From Georgenia sp. TF02-10 (GTDB taxonomy: Bacteria > Actinomycetota > Actinomycetes > Actinomycetales > Actinomycetaceae): a stretch of DNA of 64,000 nt. The notes under the pieces are model-generated. The model saw only the letters and a list, made by a program, of their open reading frames with translations. It was not told the origin of the DNA and did not search any database. The stretch lies in NCBI RefSeq assembly GCF_022759505.1, contig NZ_CP094289.1:62001-126000 (forward strand), read 5' to 3'. The number at the start of each line of letters is the position of its first letter. Within the stretch, counting starts at the first letter, position 1. A program made the translations under genes and the position numbers. Of the stretch, positions 49,476 through 57,241 are shown piece after piece.

Positions 49476-49697
49476 GTGCGCGCTCGTTCCGGAGCACGGA
49501 GACGGCATCCGCGAGCGGCACTGACCCGCCGGCCCGACCGCCGGCTCGCATGAGCACCTCGTTCACCGTCGGGCGAGATGCCTCCTCGATCAGTCGGCTG
49601 CGCACGTACGCCTGCAGCGGCACATGCGCTGCCGCCGCCCGCCGCCGGAGGACGGCAAGGTCACCGCCGGCACGTTCGTGATCCGGATCGTCGGCAT
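49468..49697 (-). pseudogene. vapB: VapB-type antitoxin, frameshifted
   Basis: From ATG 49697 it begins M-P-T-I-R-I-T-N-V-P, the ribbon-helix-helix start of VapB/FitA antitoxins. After codon 10 the frame fails; one base over it reads L-R-R-R-A-A-A-A-H-V-P-L-Q-A-Y-V-R-S-R-L and I-E-E-A-S-R-P-T-V-N-E-V-L, then V-P-L-A-D-A-V, to TGA at 49468. A single indel near 49665 explains this. Confidence 0.6.
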
Positions 49698-49771
49698 GGC
49701 GTCATTCTGCCGCTGTTCGCGCCGGCCGGGCAGGGCCCGGTGCCGTCGGTTCTCGCGCCCCGACGACCTCG

Positions 49772-49978
49772 TCACCGCCGGAACCGCCGGAACCGCCGGA
49801 ACCACTGGGCACCCCGGCCGCGCACGGAGGAAGCCTCGGCGCCGTCGGTGGCGCGCTCGTCCTCCGGCTGGTCGGCCTCGACCTCCATGGCGGCGAGCCT
49901 GCGCAGCGCCGTGGCGCGAACCTGCCTGGCCAGCGCGAGGATCTCGTCCGTCCGGTCCCCGTAGGGCCTGCTCATCAT
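49772..49978 (-). CDS. Small hypothetical protein
   Basis: 68 residues from ATG 49978 (ATGATG) with a strong GGAGGT eight bases upstream. The start reads D-R-T-D-E-I-L-A-L-A-R-Q-V-R-A-T-A-L-R-R-L-A, one amphipathic helix, followed by an acidic stretch. The C-terminus is W-F-R-R-F-R-R-F-R-R, three copies of a 9-bp unit ending directly at the stop. I do not recognise it. Confidence 0.55.
   Translation of the reverse strand: MMSRPYGDRTDEILALARQVRATALRRLAAMEVEADQPEDERATDGAEASSVRGRGAQWFRRFRRFRR
49775..49801. repeat. Three 9-bp copies ending a gene
   Basis: CCGCCGGAA three times in a row, giving F-R-R three times immediately before the stop of the 68-residue gene. Confidence 0.8.
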
Positions 49979-50045
49979 CCCGCGGCACCTCCTCGGGCTT
50001 CCGTCCCGATCGTACGCACCCCGCCGGGCCCGGCGACGGCGGGCG

Positions 50046-50786
50046 CTACCGGCTGCGGAGCCGAACCTCCCACCGTTCCCACGGCGGGGAGGTACGCCAG
50101 TTCAGCCACAGCGTGCGGACCGCCCGCCGCACCCGGCGCCGCCACTGCGCCGCCCCGCGCACGGACCGGGCCGAGACCCCCACGACCAGGTCCCGGTCCA
50201 GCCGCACCCGCCACCGCGGGCCGAGCGCGAAGGACAGGTCGAGGTCGTCGTGCAGCTCGCCGTCGTCCCGGTGGACGTCGCCGCGCACCGCCTGCCAGGC
50301 GGACCGGCGCACCGCCATGTTCGAGCCCCACAGCGGCGGGTGCGCCAGCGCGGCGTGGCACAGCAGGTAGTACGCCCCGAGGTAGGCGCGGGCGACGGCG
50401 GCGCCGGTGCCGCCCGGCAGCCCGTAGAAGACCCCGGTGCCGGTGACGGCGGCCAGGGCCGGGTCGGCGGCCATGGCGGCAGCGATCCGGGCCACCCAGT
50501 CCGGGCCGGGCACCGAGTCGGCGTCCAGCCGGGCGATGACCTCCCCGCGGGCGGCGTCGTAGCCGGCGGCCGCGGCCCGGGGGATCCCGACGCGGGGCTC
50601 GTGGACCACCCGCGCGCCTAGCGCCCGGGCCACCGCGGCGGTGCCGTCGCGCGAGCCGTTGTCGACGACGACGACCTCCGCCGGCGCGGTCCGCTGCGCC
50701 TGGAGGGCACGCAGGCACGCGCGCAGCGCCGGGGCGTCGTCGCGGGCCGGGATGACGACGCTGACTGTGGGTGGACCGCCGCTCAC
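50046..50786 (-). CDS. Glycosyltransferase family 2 of the carotenoid operon (CrtX candidate)
   Basis: 246 residues from GTG 50786, overlapping the crtEb stop by 4 nt. S-V-V-I-P-A-R-D-D-A near residue 9, V-V-V-D-N-G-S-R-D-G-T near 40, A-R-L-D-A-D-S-V (D-x-D metal site) near 88, and the late D-G-E-L-H-D-D-L-D-L-S-F segment make it a GT2 enzyme. As the last gene of a C50 carotenoid operon it probably glucosylates the terminal hydroxyls of the pigment, as CrtX does elsewhere; this is inferred from position. Confidence 0.85.
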   Translation of the reverse strand: MSGGPPTVSVVIPARDDAPALRACLRALQAQRTAPAEVVVVDNGSRDGTAAVARALGARVVHEPRVGIPRAAAAGYDAARGEVIARLDADSVPGPDWVARIAAAMAADPALAAVTGTGVFYGLPGGTGAAVARAYLGAYYLLCHAALAHPPLWGSNMAVRRSAWQAVRGDVHRDDGELHDDLDLSFALGPRWRVRLDRDLVVGVSARSVRGAAQWRRRVRRAVRTLWLNWRTSPPWERWEVRLRSR

Positions 50787-51691
50787 CGCAGCGCCAGCCA
50801 GATGAAGAGCTGGGTGAGCAGGAACCCGGTGAGAAGGTTGAGCCAGAGGAACCGGCGCCACCCGGCGTGGGCCCGGGCGCAGTCGGCGTCGGGCAGCGAC
50901 CGGAACGGCGCGATGCTCGCCACGTAGGGCACCACGAGGACCGCGGCCAGCGCGGCCGGCCACCCGGTCAGCAGCAGCACGAGCCCGGCCAGGCAGTAGC
51001 AGGCGATCGCCGCCCGGACCGTCCGGGCGGCGCCCAGCCAGGTCGCCACCGAGGCGATGCCGGCCGCCCGGTCGGCGGCCACGTCCTGCACGGCGCCGAA
51101 CGCCTGGGACGCCATGCCCCACAGGAAGAACGCCGTCAGCGCGGCGAGCACCGGCCCGGTCAGGGCACCGCCGGCCAGCGCGAGGCCGAACGCGGCCGGG
51201 CTGACGAAGTGCGTCGCCGAGGTCATCGAGTCCAGCACCGGCCGCTCCTTCAGCCGCAGCCCGGGCACCGAGTACCCGAGGACGGCGGCGACGCTGACGG
51301 CGAGCACCGCCGTCGAGGCCGCCGACCCGAGGAGCACCAGGGCGAGCAGGAACGGCGCGTTCACCGCGGCCGCCACCACCAGCGTCAGGCGGTGCCAGCG
51401 GCGCGCCAGCACCACCCCCTCGATGCCGCCCTTGCGCGGGTTGCGCAGGTCGGACTCGTAGTCGAAGACGTCGTTGGTGCCGTACATGAGCAGGTTGTAG
51501 GGCACCAGGAAGTACACCGTGGCGAGCACGCCGACGGCGGTGACGCCGCCGCCGGCCAGCAGGTAGGCGGCGGCGAAGGGGTAGGCGGTGTTGATCCAGC
51601 TCACCGGCCGGGAGGCGCCGAGCAGCTGGCGCAGCGCGGCCCGCACGGTGGCCGGGCCGCCCGCGGCGGTGCCGGTCGCCGTGACGCTCAT
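50783..51691 (-). CDS. crtEb: Lycopene elongase (UbiA-type prenyltransferase)
   Basis: 302 residues if translation begins at the internal ATG 51691, which has its own strong GAGGAGG. Eight or so hydrophobic segments. The prenyl-diphosphate motif is N-D-V-F-D-Y-E-S-D near residue 80, with a second D-V-A-A-D near 210. It adds dimethylallyl units to both ends of lycopene, giving the C50 skeleton. It may be made both alone and as the C-terminal half of the CrtYf fusion. Confidence 0.85.
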   Translation of the reverse strand: MSVTATGTAAGGPATVRAALRQLLGASRPVSWINTAYPFAAAYLLAGGGVTAVGVLATVYFLVPYNLLMYGTNDVFDYESDLRNPRKGGIEGVVLARRWHRLTLVVAAAVNAPFLLALVLLGSAASTAVLAVSVAAVLGYSVPGLRLKERPVLDSMTSATHFVSPAAFGLALAGGALTGPVLAALTAFFLWGMASQAFGAVQDVAADRAAGIASVATWLGAARTVRAAIACYCLAGLVLLLTGWPAALAAVLVVPYVASIAPFRSLPDADCARAHAGWRRFLWLNLLTGFLLTQLFIWLALR

Positions 51692-52138
51692 CGGTCCTCC
51701 TCGGCACGCCGGGCGGGCGTGCTCCCCGGCGGGCGGGTGGGAGTGCTCCCCGGTGGGCGGGTGGGCGTGCACTCCGGTGGAGGTCCGGGCGTGCTCCTTT
51801 GCGGGCGGACGGGAGTGCTTCTCGGCGGGGGTGCCCGGCCGACGGCGACCAGCCAGCTCCCATAGCGCGGGCAGCGCCACCGCCGCGGCCAGGGGCCAGG
51901 CCAGGTCCTCCACCGGCGCCCGCAGCACGGTCGGCCCGGCCAGGGCACCGGCGTCGTAGCGGAACAGGTCGGCGGCGATCATCAGGCTGTCGAAGACGGC
52001 GGTCAGGACCAGCAGCACGACGGCGACGGCGCCGCTCGCCGCCCACCAGCGCCACCCGAGCCGGCGCCGCAGCGCCGCGAGGACGCCCACGACGGCGGCG
52101 GCGGCTAGGAACATGGCCGCCAGGCCGAGGTAGCTCAT
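50783..52138 (-). CDS. crtYf: CrtYf cyclase subunit in one frame with CrtEb (fusion of 451 residues)
   Basis: From ATG 52138 the frame has no stop until 50783. Residues 1-100 are the lycopene cyclase domain CrtYf with three membrane helices and the R-A-P-V-E-D-L-A-W motif. Residues ~102-141 are five octapeptides of the form P-P-A-x-E-H-[AS]-[RH]. The elongase begins at Met150. In relatives CrtYf ends near 100-120 residues and crtEb is separate, so the repeats bridge two genes. A 4-nt overlap couples it to crtYe. Together with CrtYe it closes the epsilon-type rings of C50 carotenoids. Confidence 0.75.
   Translation of the reverse strand: MSYLGLAAMFLAAAAVVGVLAALRRRLGWRWWAASGAVAVVLLVLTAVFDSLMIAADLFRYDAGALAGPTVLRAPVEDLAWPLAAAVALPALWELAGRRRPGTPAEKHSRPPAKEHARTSTGVHAHPPTGEHSHPPAGEHARPACRGGPMSVTATGTAAGGPATVRAALRQLLGASRPVSWINTAYPFAAAYLLAGGGVTAVGVLATVYFLVPYNLLMYGTNDVFDYESDLRNPRKGGIEGVVLARRWHRLTLVVAAAVNAPFLLALVLLGSAASTAVLAVSVAAVLGYSVPGLRLKERPVLDSMTSATHFVSPAAFGLALAGGALTGPVLAALTAFFLWGMASQAFGAVQDVAADRAAGIASVATWLGAARTVRAAIACYCLAGLVLLLTGWPAALAAVLVVPYVASIAPFRSLPDADCARAHAGWRRFLWLNLLTGFLLTQLFIWLALR
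51715..51834. repeat. Five 24-bp tandem repeats joining crtYf and crtEb
   Basis: Units at 51715, 51739, 51763, 51787 and 51811, each 24 bp, encode five His-containing octapeptides. They sit exactly where the crtYf stop would be expected and leave no stop in this frame. Confidence 0.85.
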
Positions 52139-52587
52139 CGCCGCCCTCCCCCGGCGCCGCGCCGTGCTCCGGCCGCCCCGCGGGCACCGGCGCGCCGGGC
52201 TCCCGGACGGTGCCGGCCGCCGTCGGGCCCGTCCACGCCCGCCCGCCCCGCTCCCAAACCACCGCCCCCGCCGTCGACGGCGAGCGCCCGGCGGGCCAGC
52301 CCGTGCAGGACCAGGGTGAGGTAGCACAGGAAGACGATGAAGACCGGTTCCTCCACGGGGAGCTCGGGAGCGAGCAGCACCCCGGTCATCGCGTCGCTGC
52401 CGCCGCGGCGGTAGAAGCCCCGACCGATCGCCACCAGGTCCCAGAGCAGGAAGAACGCAGTGCCGGCGCCGACCACGAGCAGGCCCCGGCGGGCGTCGGC
52501 CCACAGCACCAGCCGGAACCGGCGGTCGAGCAGGACCAGGCAGCCGAGCCCGGCGAGCAGGGCGGCGAGGTAGACCAGGCCGGTCAC
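52135..52587 (-). CDS. crtYe: Lycopene cyclase subunit CrtYe
   Basis: 150 residues from GTG 52587 (4-nt overlap with crtI). Three membrane segments, with D-R-R-F-R-L-V-L-W near residue 21 and the lycopene-cyclase-domain motif L-P-V-E-E-P-V-F-I-V-F near 79. The last ~45 residues are Gly/Arg-rich and not part of the domain. It forms the heterodimeric C50 cyclase with CrtYf in the membrane. Confidence 0.87.
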   Translation of the reverse strand: MTGLVYLAALLAGLGCLVLLDRRFRLVLWADARRGLLVVGAGTAFFLLWDLVAIGRGFYRRGGSDAMTGVLLAPELPVEEPVFIVFLCYLTLVLHGLARRALAVDGGGGGLGAGRAGVDGPDGGRHRPGARRAGARGAAGARRGAGGGRR

Positions 52588-54242
52588 AGCGGCACCGCCA
52601 GGGGCTCGGTGGAGGTGTCCCCGCGCAGCCGCTTGAGCAGCACCTCGGCGCTGATCAGGCACATCGGCAGCCCGACGCCGGGGATGGTGCTGCCGCCGGC
52701 GTAGTACAGGCCGGCGACCCGGCGCGAGGCGTTGCCGGCGCGGAAGAACGCGCTCTGCCGCAGGGTGTGGGCGGGGCCGAGCATCCCGCCGCGCCAAGCG
52801 TGCAGGTCCCGGGCGAAGTCGGCCGGGCCCACCGTGCGGCGCACCAGGATGCGGGCGCGCAGGTCCGGGATGCCGGCCCAGGCGGCCACCTGGTCCACCG
52901 CGGCGTCGGCGACCGCCTCGACGGCCGGCGAGCCGGCGCCGTCGAGCCCGCCGTGGCCGAGGCCGACGTCGGCCGGCACGGGCACCAGCACGAAGAGGTT
53001 CTCCTGCCCGGCCGGGGCGACCGTGGGGTCGGTCCGGGACGGCGCGCAGACGTAGGCCGAGGCCGGGCGGGGCACCCGGCCGCCGAAGACGGCGTCGAAG
53101 TTCATCCGCCAGTCCCGGGTGAAGAACAGCGAGTGGTGCGCGAGCTGGGGCAGCCGGCCGCGCACGCCGAGGAAGACCAGCACGGCACCCGGGCCGGAGG
53201 TGCGCCGGTCCCACCAGGTCTGGGGGTAGGTCTGCAGCGCGGGCGGCAGCAGCGCGGTCTCGACGTGGTGCAGGTCCGCGGCGCCGACGACGACGTCGGC
53301 GGGCAGGTGCGCGGTGGCCCCGCCGTCGTCGGTGTACCGCACGCCGGTCACCCGCGCCTGGCGCCGGCCCCGGCCGCCCCGGTCATGCCGGCCCCGGCCA
53401 TCCCGGCCACGCCGGCCGAGGCCGCCCGGGCCCCCACGGCCGAGGCCGCCCCGGCCGCTGCCGCCCGGGACGGGCGCGGTGGTGATCGCGGTGGCCGTCG
53501 CACCGGTGCGCAGCCGCACCCCCTCGGCGGCCGCCAGGCCGGCGAGCGCCTCGACCAGGCGGGTCAGCCCGCCGCGGGGGTACTGCACGCCGCCGGCCAG
53601 GTCCAGCGCGCTCATCAGGTGGTACATGCTCGGCGCGCGGTCCGGGGAGGCGCCGAGGAAGACGGCCGGGTAGCCGAGGACCTGGCGCAGCCGCGGGTCG
53701 GCGAACCGGGCGGCGACGAAGGACTCCAGGGACCGCAGCAGCAGCGGCGCGAGCCGGTGCGCCTGGGCCAGGACGTCCGGGGCGAGCAGGCCGCGGGGGG
53801 AGGCGAAGGTGGTGTAGAGGAAGCGGCGCACGGCGACGTCGTAGGTCCGGGCGGCGGAGTCGAGGTAGGCGGCCAGCCGCTCGCCCGCGCCCGGCTCGAG
53901 GGACTCGAACAGGGCCAGGTTGCGGGCCCGGTCCGCCCGCACGTCCACCGGGGCCGGCTCGCCCTCGAAGAACACCCGGTAGCCGGGGTCCAGCACGGCC
54001 AGGTCGAGCTGGTCGGCGGCGGAGGTGCCGAGCAGCCGGAAGAAGTGCTCGAACACCTCCGGCATCAGGTACCAGGAGGGGCCGGTGTCGAAGCGGAACC
54101 CGTCGCTGGCCCAGGAGCCGGCCCGCCCGCCCAGCTCGGGGCGCCGCTCGAGCAGGTCGACGTCGTACCCGTCACGGGCCAGCAGCGCGGCGCTGGCCAG
54201 CCCGGCGACGCCCCCGCCGACGACGACGGCGCGCCGGGTCAC
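52584..54242 (-). CDS. crtI: Phytoene desaturase
   Basis: 552 residues from GTG 54242. The FAD-binding V-V-V-G-G-G-V-A-G-L-A-S-A-A is at the N-terminus, D-T-G-P-S-W-Y-L-M-P near residue 52, P-R-G-G-L near 235, and the C-terminal Y-Y-A-G-G-S-T-I-P-G-V-G-L-P near 520. It desaturates phytoene to lycopene. Residues ~270-310 are a Gly/Arg-rich insertion not seen in relatives. It overlaps crtB and crtYe by 4 nt each. Confidence 0.9.
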   Translation of the reverse strand: MTRRAVVVGGGVAGLASAALLARDGYDVDLLERRPELGGRAGSWASDGFRFDTGPSWYLMPEVFEHFFRLLGTSAADQLDLAVLDPGYRVFFEGEPAPVDVRADRARNLALFESLEPGAGERLAAYLDSAARTYDVAVRRFLYTTFASPRGLLAPDVLAQAHRLAPLLLRSLESFVAARFADPRLRQVLGYPAVFLGASPDRAPSMYHLMSALDLAGGVQYPRGGLTRLVEALAGLAAAEGVRLRTGATATAITTAPVPGGSGRGGLGRGGPGGLGRRGRDGRGRHDRGGRGRRQARVTGVRYTDDGGATAHLPADVVVGAADLHHVETALLPPALQTYPQTWWDRRTSGPGAVLVFLGVRGRLPQLAHHSLFFTRDWRMNFDAVFGGRVPRPASAYVCAPSRTDPTVAPAGQENLFVLVPVPADVGLGHGGLDGAGSPAVEAVADAAVDQVAAWAGIPDLRARILVRRTVGPADFARDLHAWRGGMLGPAHTLRQSAFFRAGNASRRVAGLYYAGGSTIPGVGLPMCLISAEVLLKRLRGDTSTEPLAVPL

Positions 54243-55177
54243 CACCGGCCCCCGCCGGCGGCGGCGGTGAGCAGGATCCGGGCCTTGACCAGGTCCGGCA
54301 CCCGCACCCGGGACCGCTGGATCTGCGCGGCGGGGGTGGCGCGGAGCCGGCGGGAGAGCTCGGCGAAGAGGTCGTGCGCGGCGCGCACCGCCCGCCGGCT
54401 GCTCGCCGGCAGGTGCCCGATGACCGCGGCGGCCGCGGCCAGGTCCGCGTCGACGTCGTCCAGCAGCGCGTCCCGGCGGGCGTCGGTGAGCGGGCCGGCG
54501 CCCAGGCCCGGCAGGTAGGTCCGGCCGAGCTGGTCGTGGTCGGCGGCGAGGTCGCGCAGGAAGTTGACCTGCTGGAACGCCCGGCCGAGGCGGGCGGCGC
54601 CGGGGGCGAGGGCGGCGTAGGCGGCGGGGTCGCCGTCGAGGAAGACCCGCAGGCACATCAGCCCGACCACCTCGGCCGAGCCGTGGACGTACCCGGCCAG
54701 GCTCGCGGCGTCGTGCGTGGTCACCGACAGGTCCGCGCGCATCGCGGCGAAGAACGGGGTGAGCAGGTCCGGGCCGATGCCGGCGCCGCGGGCGGTCTGG
54801 GCGAAGGCGTGCACCACGAGGTTGGCCGACCGGCCGGTGCGCAGGGCCTGGTAGGTCTCCTCCTCCAGCACGGTGAGCAGGTGCGCGCGGTGGGTGGGCG
54901 CCCACCCCGGGTCCGGGTCGTCGACGATCTCATCCGCCACCCGGACCAGGGCGTAGATCGTGCGCACCCGGGTGCGCACCGGCTCGCGGAGCAGCCGGGT
55001 GGCCCAGCCGAAGGAGGTGGAGTAGGCGCTGATCACGACGGCGGCGCTGGCCCGGGCGGCGTCGTCGTACCGGTCCCGGGCGGTGGGGGCGGGGGCGACG
55101 GCGGCCGCGCGGGCCCGGCAGGAGCGCCACCGGGACGGGACGGCGCGGGCGGGAGTCACCGGCTGGGCGGCGGCCAT
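54239..55177 (-). CDS. crtB: Phytoene synthase
   Basis: 312 residues from ATG 55177, one base overlapping the crtE stop. S-F-G-W-A-T-R-L-L near residue 56, the first Asp motif D-E-I-V-D-D near 84, then Y-V-H-G-S-A-E-V-V-G near 165 and the second motif N-F-L-R-D-L-A-A-D near 209 that bind GGPP. It condenses two GGPP to phytoene, the committed carotenoid step. The N-terminal 30 residues are extra. Confidence 0.9.
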   Translation of the reverse strand: MAAAQPVTPARAVPSRWRSCRARAAAVAPAPTARDRYDDAARASAAVVISAYSTSFGWATRLLREPVRTRVRTIYALVRVADEIVDDPDPGWAPTHRAHLLTVLEEETYQALRTGRSANLVVHAFAQTARGAGIGPDLLTPFFAAMRADLSVTTHDAASLAGYVHGSAEVVGLMCLRVFLDGDPAAYAALAPGAARLGRAFQQVNFLRDLAADHDQLGRTYLPGLGAGPLTDARRDALLDDVDADLAAAAAVIGHLPASSRRAVRAAHDLFAELSRRLRATPAAQIQRSRVRVPDLVKARILLTAAAGGGRW

Positions 55178-56343
55178 CAGGCGGCCCGCCTGGTGAGGCT
55201 GTCGGTCAGGGCGTGGACGTGGGCCCGCAGGCCGGGGGCGAGGCCGAGCTCGTCGGCGAGCCGGCGGGCGGCCCGGCAGTGGCCGGCGGCCAGGTTTTCG
55301 ACGAACGCCCGGGCCCCGCAGGCGGTAAGGAGCTCGCGCACCCGGGCCGCGCCAGCGTCGTCGATGCGCTCGTCGCCCAGGTAGGGCCGCAGCTCGGGCC
55401 ACACGCCGGTGGTGCTGGCGTGGGCGACGAGCGGGGTGCACTTGCCCTCGCGCAGGTCCGACAGCACGCTCTTGCCGGTCTCCGCCGGCGTGCCGAAGAC
55501 GCCGTCGAGGTCGTCCCGGAGCTGGAACGCGACGCCGAGGAGGCGGCCGAGCTCGCCCAGGGCGGCGACCGCGGCGTCCGGGGCGTGGGCGAGCACGGCG
55601 CCGGCCTGCAGCGGCAGCGCGAAGGAGTACACGGAGGTCTTGCGCTCGGCCGTCGTGAGAGCCTCGGCGAGGCTGGCCGGGTCGGGGCCGAGGCCGTGCC
55701 GGACGTCGGCCAGCTCTCCGGCGGCGCTGACCCGCACGGCGTGGTCCACCAGGTCCAGCAGGCGGCGCACGACGGCGGGCGGCGCGCCGCACAGGGCGAC
55801 CGTGCGGACCGCGCCGGCCAGCGCGAGGTCCCCAGCGAGGACCGCGGCGGCGGCGCCGTACCGCTCGGCCCGGTCGGGGGTGGCGCCGGCGCGGCGGGCC
55901 TGGCGGGTGAAGGTGCCGGCGACGTTGGGTCGGCCGCGGCGCACGTCGTCGCCGTCGATGAGGTCGTCGTGGACGACGAAGGCGGTGTGCAGGAGCTCCA
56001 TGGCGGCCGCCACCTGCGCGGCGGCCTCGGGGTCGGTGCCGCCGAAGGCCTCGTGCGCGGACATCACCAGCGCCGGCCGGAGGCGCTTGCCGCCGTCGGC
56101 GGCCCGGGCCAGCGCCGCCCAGAGCTCGGCGTCGTGGCGGTCGACGGCGCGGCGCTGGCCGGCGCGGAGGAACCGGTGCAGGGCGACGTCCGGGCTGGTC
56201 GTCGGGGCCTCGTCGAGCCCGGCTGGGTCCGGGGTGACCGGCCGGGGGGCGTCCACCGGGGCCGCCCGCCGGGTGGCGTCCGCGGGGGGTGCAGCCGGCT
56301 CGGCCGAGGCTCCGCGAGCCGTGGCCAGGTCGGTCCCGCTCAT
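55177..56343 (-). CDS. crtE: Geranylgeranyl diphosphate synthase
   Basis: 388 residues from ATG 56343 (4-nt overlap with idi). A ~50-residue Ala/Pro start precedes G-G-K-R-L-R-P-A-L near residue 85. The first Asp-rich motif H-D-D-L-I-D-G-D-D near 125, and the second F-Q-L-R-D-D-L-D-G-V-F-G near 290. A makes-GGPP chain-length is predicted from context. It supplies crtB. Confidence 0.9.
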   Translation of the reverse strand: MSGTDLATARGASAEPAAPPADATRRAAPVDAPRPVTPDPAGLDEAPTTSPDVALHRFLRAGQRRAVDRHDAELWAALARAADGGKRLRPALVMSAHEAFGGTDPEAAAQVAAAMELLHTAFVVHDDLIDGDDVRRGRPNVAGTFTRQARRAGATPDRAERYGAAAAVLAGDLALAGAVRTVALCGAPPAVVRRLLDLVDHAVRVSAAGELADVRHGLGPDPASLAEALTTAERKTSVYSFALPLQAGAVLAHAPDAAVAALGELGRLLGVAFQLRDDLDGVFGTPAETGKSVLSDLREGKCTPLVAHASTTGVWPELRPYLGDERIDDAGAARVRELLTACGARAFVENLAAGHCRAARRLADELGLAPGLRAHVHALTDSLTRRAA

Positions 56344-57170
56344 CGGGGACCCGCCGGGCCGGGGCTGGTCGGGGCGTCGGGCCCGACGGCGGCCGGCCGG
56401 CTGGGCCCGGCGGCGGGCCGGCTGGACCCGGCGGCGGGCCAGGTGGGGCCGGCGGTGGGCGGCCCGGCCGGGTCCGGGGAGGCCAGGGCCACGCCCGCGG
56501 CGGCCAGCAGGTCGAGCTGGTCCACCATCCACGGGCTGAACACCCAGGGCACCGCCTCGACGGCGCGGGCGAGCGCGGCCGGCTCGACCCACCGGTGCTC
56601 GGCCACCTCGGTGGGGTCGGGGACCGGTTCGGCGGTGGCCACCGCCGCGTACACCGGGCAGACCTCGTTCTCCACGGTCCCGGCGGCGTCGGTCGCCCGG
56701 TAGCGGAAGTGGGGCAGGACGCACGTGAGGCCAGTGAGGGTGAGGCCGAGCTCGTGCCGGCCGTGCCGGGCGACGGCGTCGCCGACGTCCTCGCCGGGGC
56801 GGGGGTGGCCGCAGAAGGCGTTGGTCCACACCCCGGGCCAGGTGCGCTTGGTCAGGGCGCGCCGGGTCAGCAGGACCCGGCCGGCGCCGTCGCCGAGCCA
56901 GCAGGAGAAGGCTAGGTGCAACGGGGTGTCCGGGCCGTGGACCGTGGCCCGCGGCGCGGTCCCGCGCGGCTGCCCGTCCTCGGTGAGGAGCACGACCTCG
57001 TCGGACGGGGTCTGCGCATCCGCCGCCGGGCCGCGCCGGGCGCTGTCGGTCTGCTCTGCCCGGCCGCGCGGGGCGCCGTCGGTCTGCGCCGTCGCGACGC
57101 CGGCACCTGCGGGCGGTGCTGCGCTACGCCGTGCCGCGGCCCGGACGTGGCGGGGGGTGGTCTTGGCCAT
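56340..57170 (-). CDS. idi: Isopentenyl-diphosphate delta-isomerase type I
   Basis: 276 residues. The core (~57-225) has the catalytic Cys in T-N-A-F-C-G-H-P, the Nudix-like H-E-L-G-L motif, and E-N-E-V-C-P-V-Y with the catalytic Glu. It balances IPP and DMAPP; both CrtE and CrtEb use DMAPP. A ~55-residue disordered start and a ~50-residue tail of Ala/Gly/Pro repeats (3 x 21 bp) are extra compared with relatives. First gene of the leftward carotenoid operon. Confidence 0.9.
   Translation of the reverse strand: MAKTTPRHVRAAARRSAAPPAGAGVATAQTDGAPRGRAEQTDSARRGPAADAQTPSDEVVLLTEDGQPRGTAPRATVHGPDTPLHLAFSCWLGDGAGRVLLTRRALTKRTWPGVWTNAFCGHPRPGEDVGDAVARHGRHELGLTLTGLTCVLPHFRYRATDAAGTVENEVCPVYAAVATAEPVPDPTEVAEHRWVEPAALARAVEAVPWVFSPWMVDQLDLLAAAGVALASPDPAGPPTAGPTWPAAGSSRPAAGPSRPAAVGPDAPTSPGPAGPR
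56395..56457. repeat. Three 21-bp repeats in the idi tail
   Basis: Units at 56395-56415, 56416-56436 and 56437-56457 encode A-A-G-P-S-R-P-like heptapeptides at the C-terminus of the isomerase, outside the catalytic fold. Confidence 0.8.
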
Positions 57171-57204
57171 GCGTGCCTCCTTCGGCCGGTGCCCACAGAC
57201 CTTA

Positions 57205-57233
57205 CTAGCCTGTCTATATATCTGCCAGGCTAG
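57205..57233. promoter_or_regulatory. MarR-type operator of the carotenoid operon
   Basis: CTAGCCTG, 13 bp, CAGGCTAG: perfect 8-bp arms around an AT-rich centre (TATATAT at 57216-57222), between idi (start 57170) and the MarR gene (start 57242). The position fits repression of both promoters, as known for CrtR in Corynebacterium glutamicum; binding inferred. Confidence 0.65.
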
Positions 57234-57241
57234 CGTTCTTC

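Noticed and set aside
49590-49988. A 132-codon leftward frame covering the antitoxin start and the small 68-residue gene.
   Set aside because: It only borrows the first ten codons of the antitoxin; the upstream part is the shadow of the 68-residue gene.
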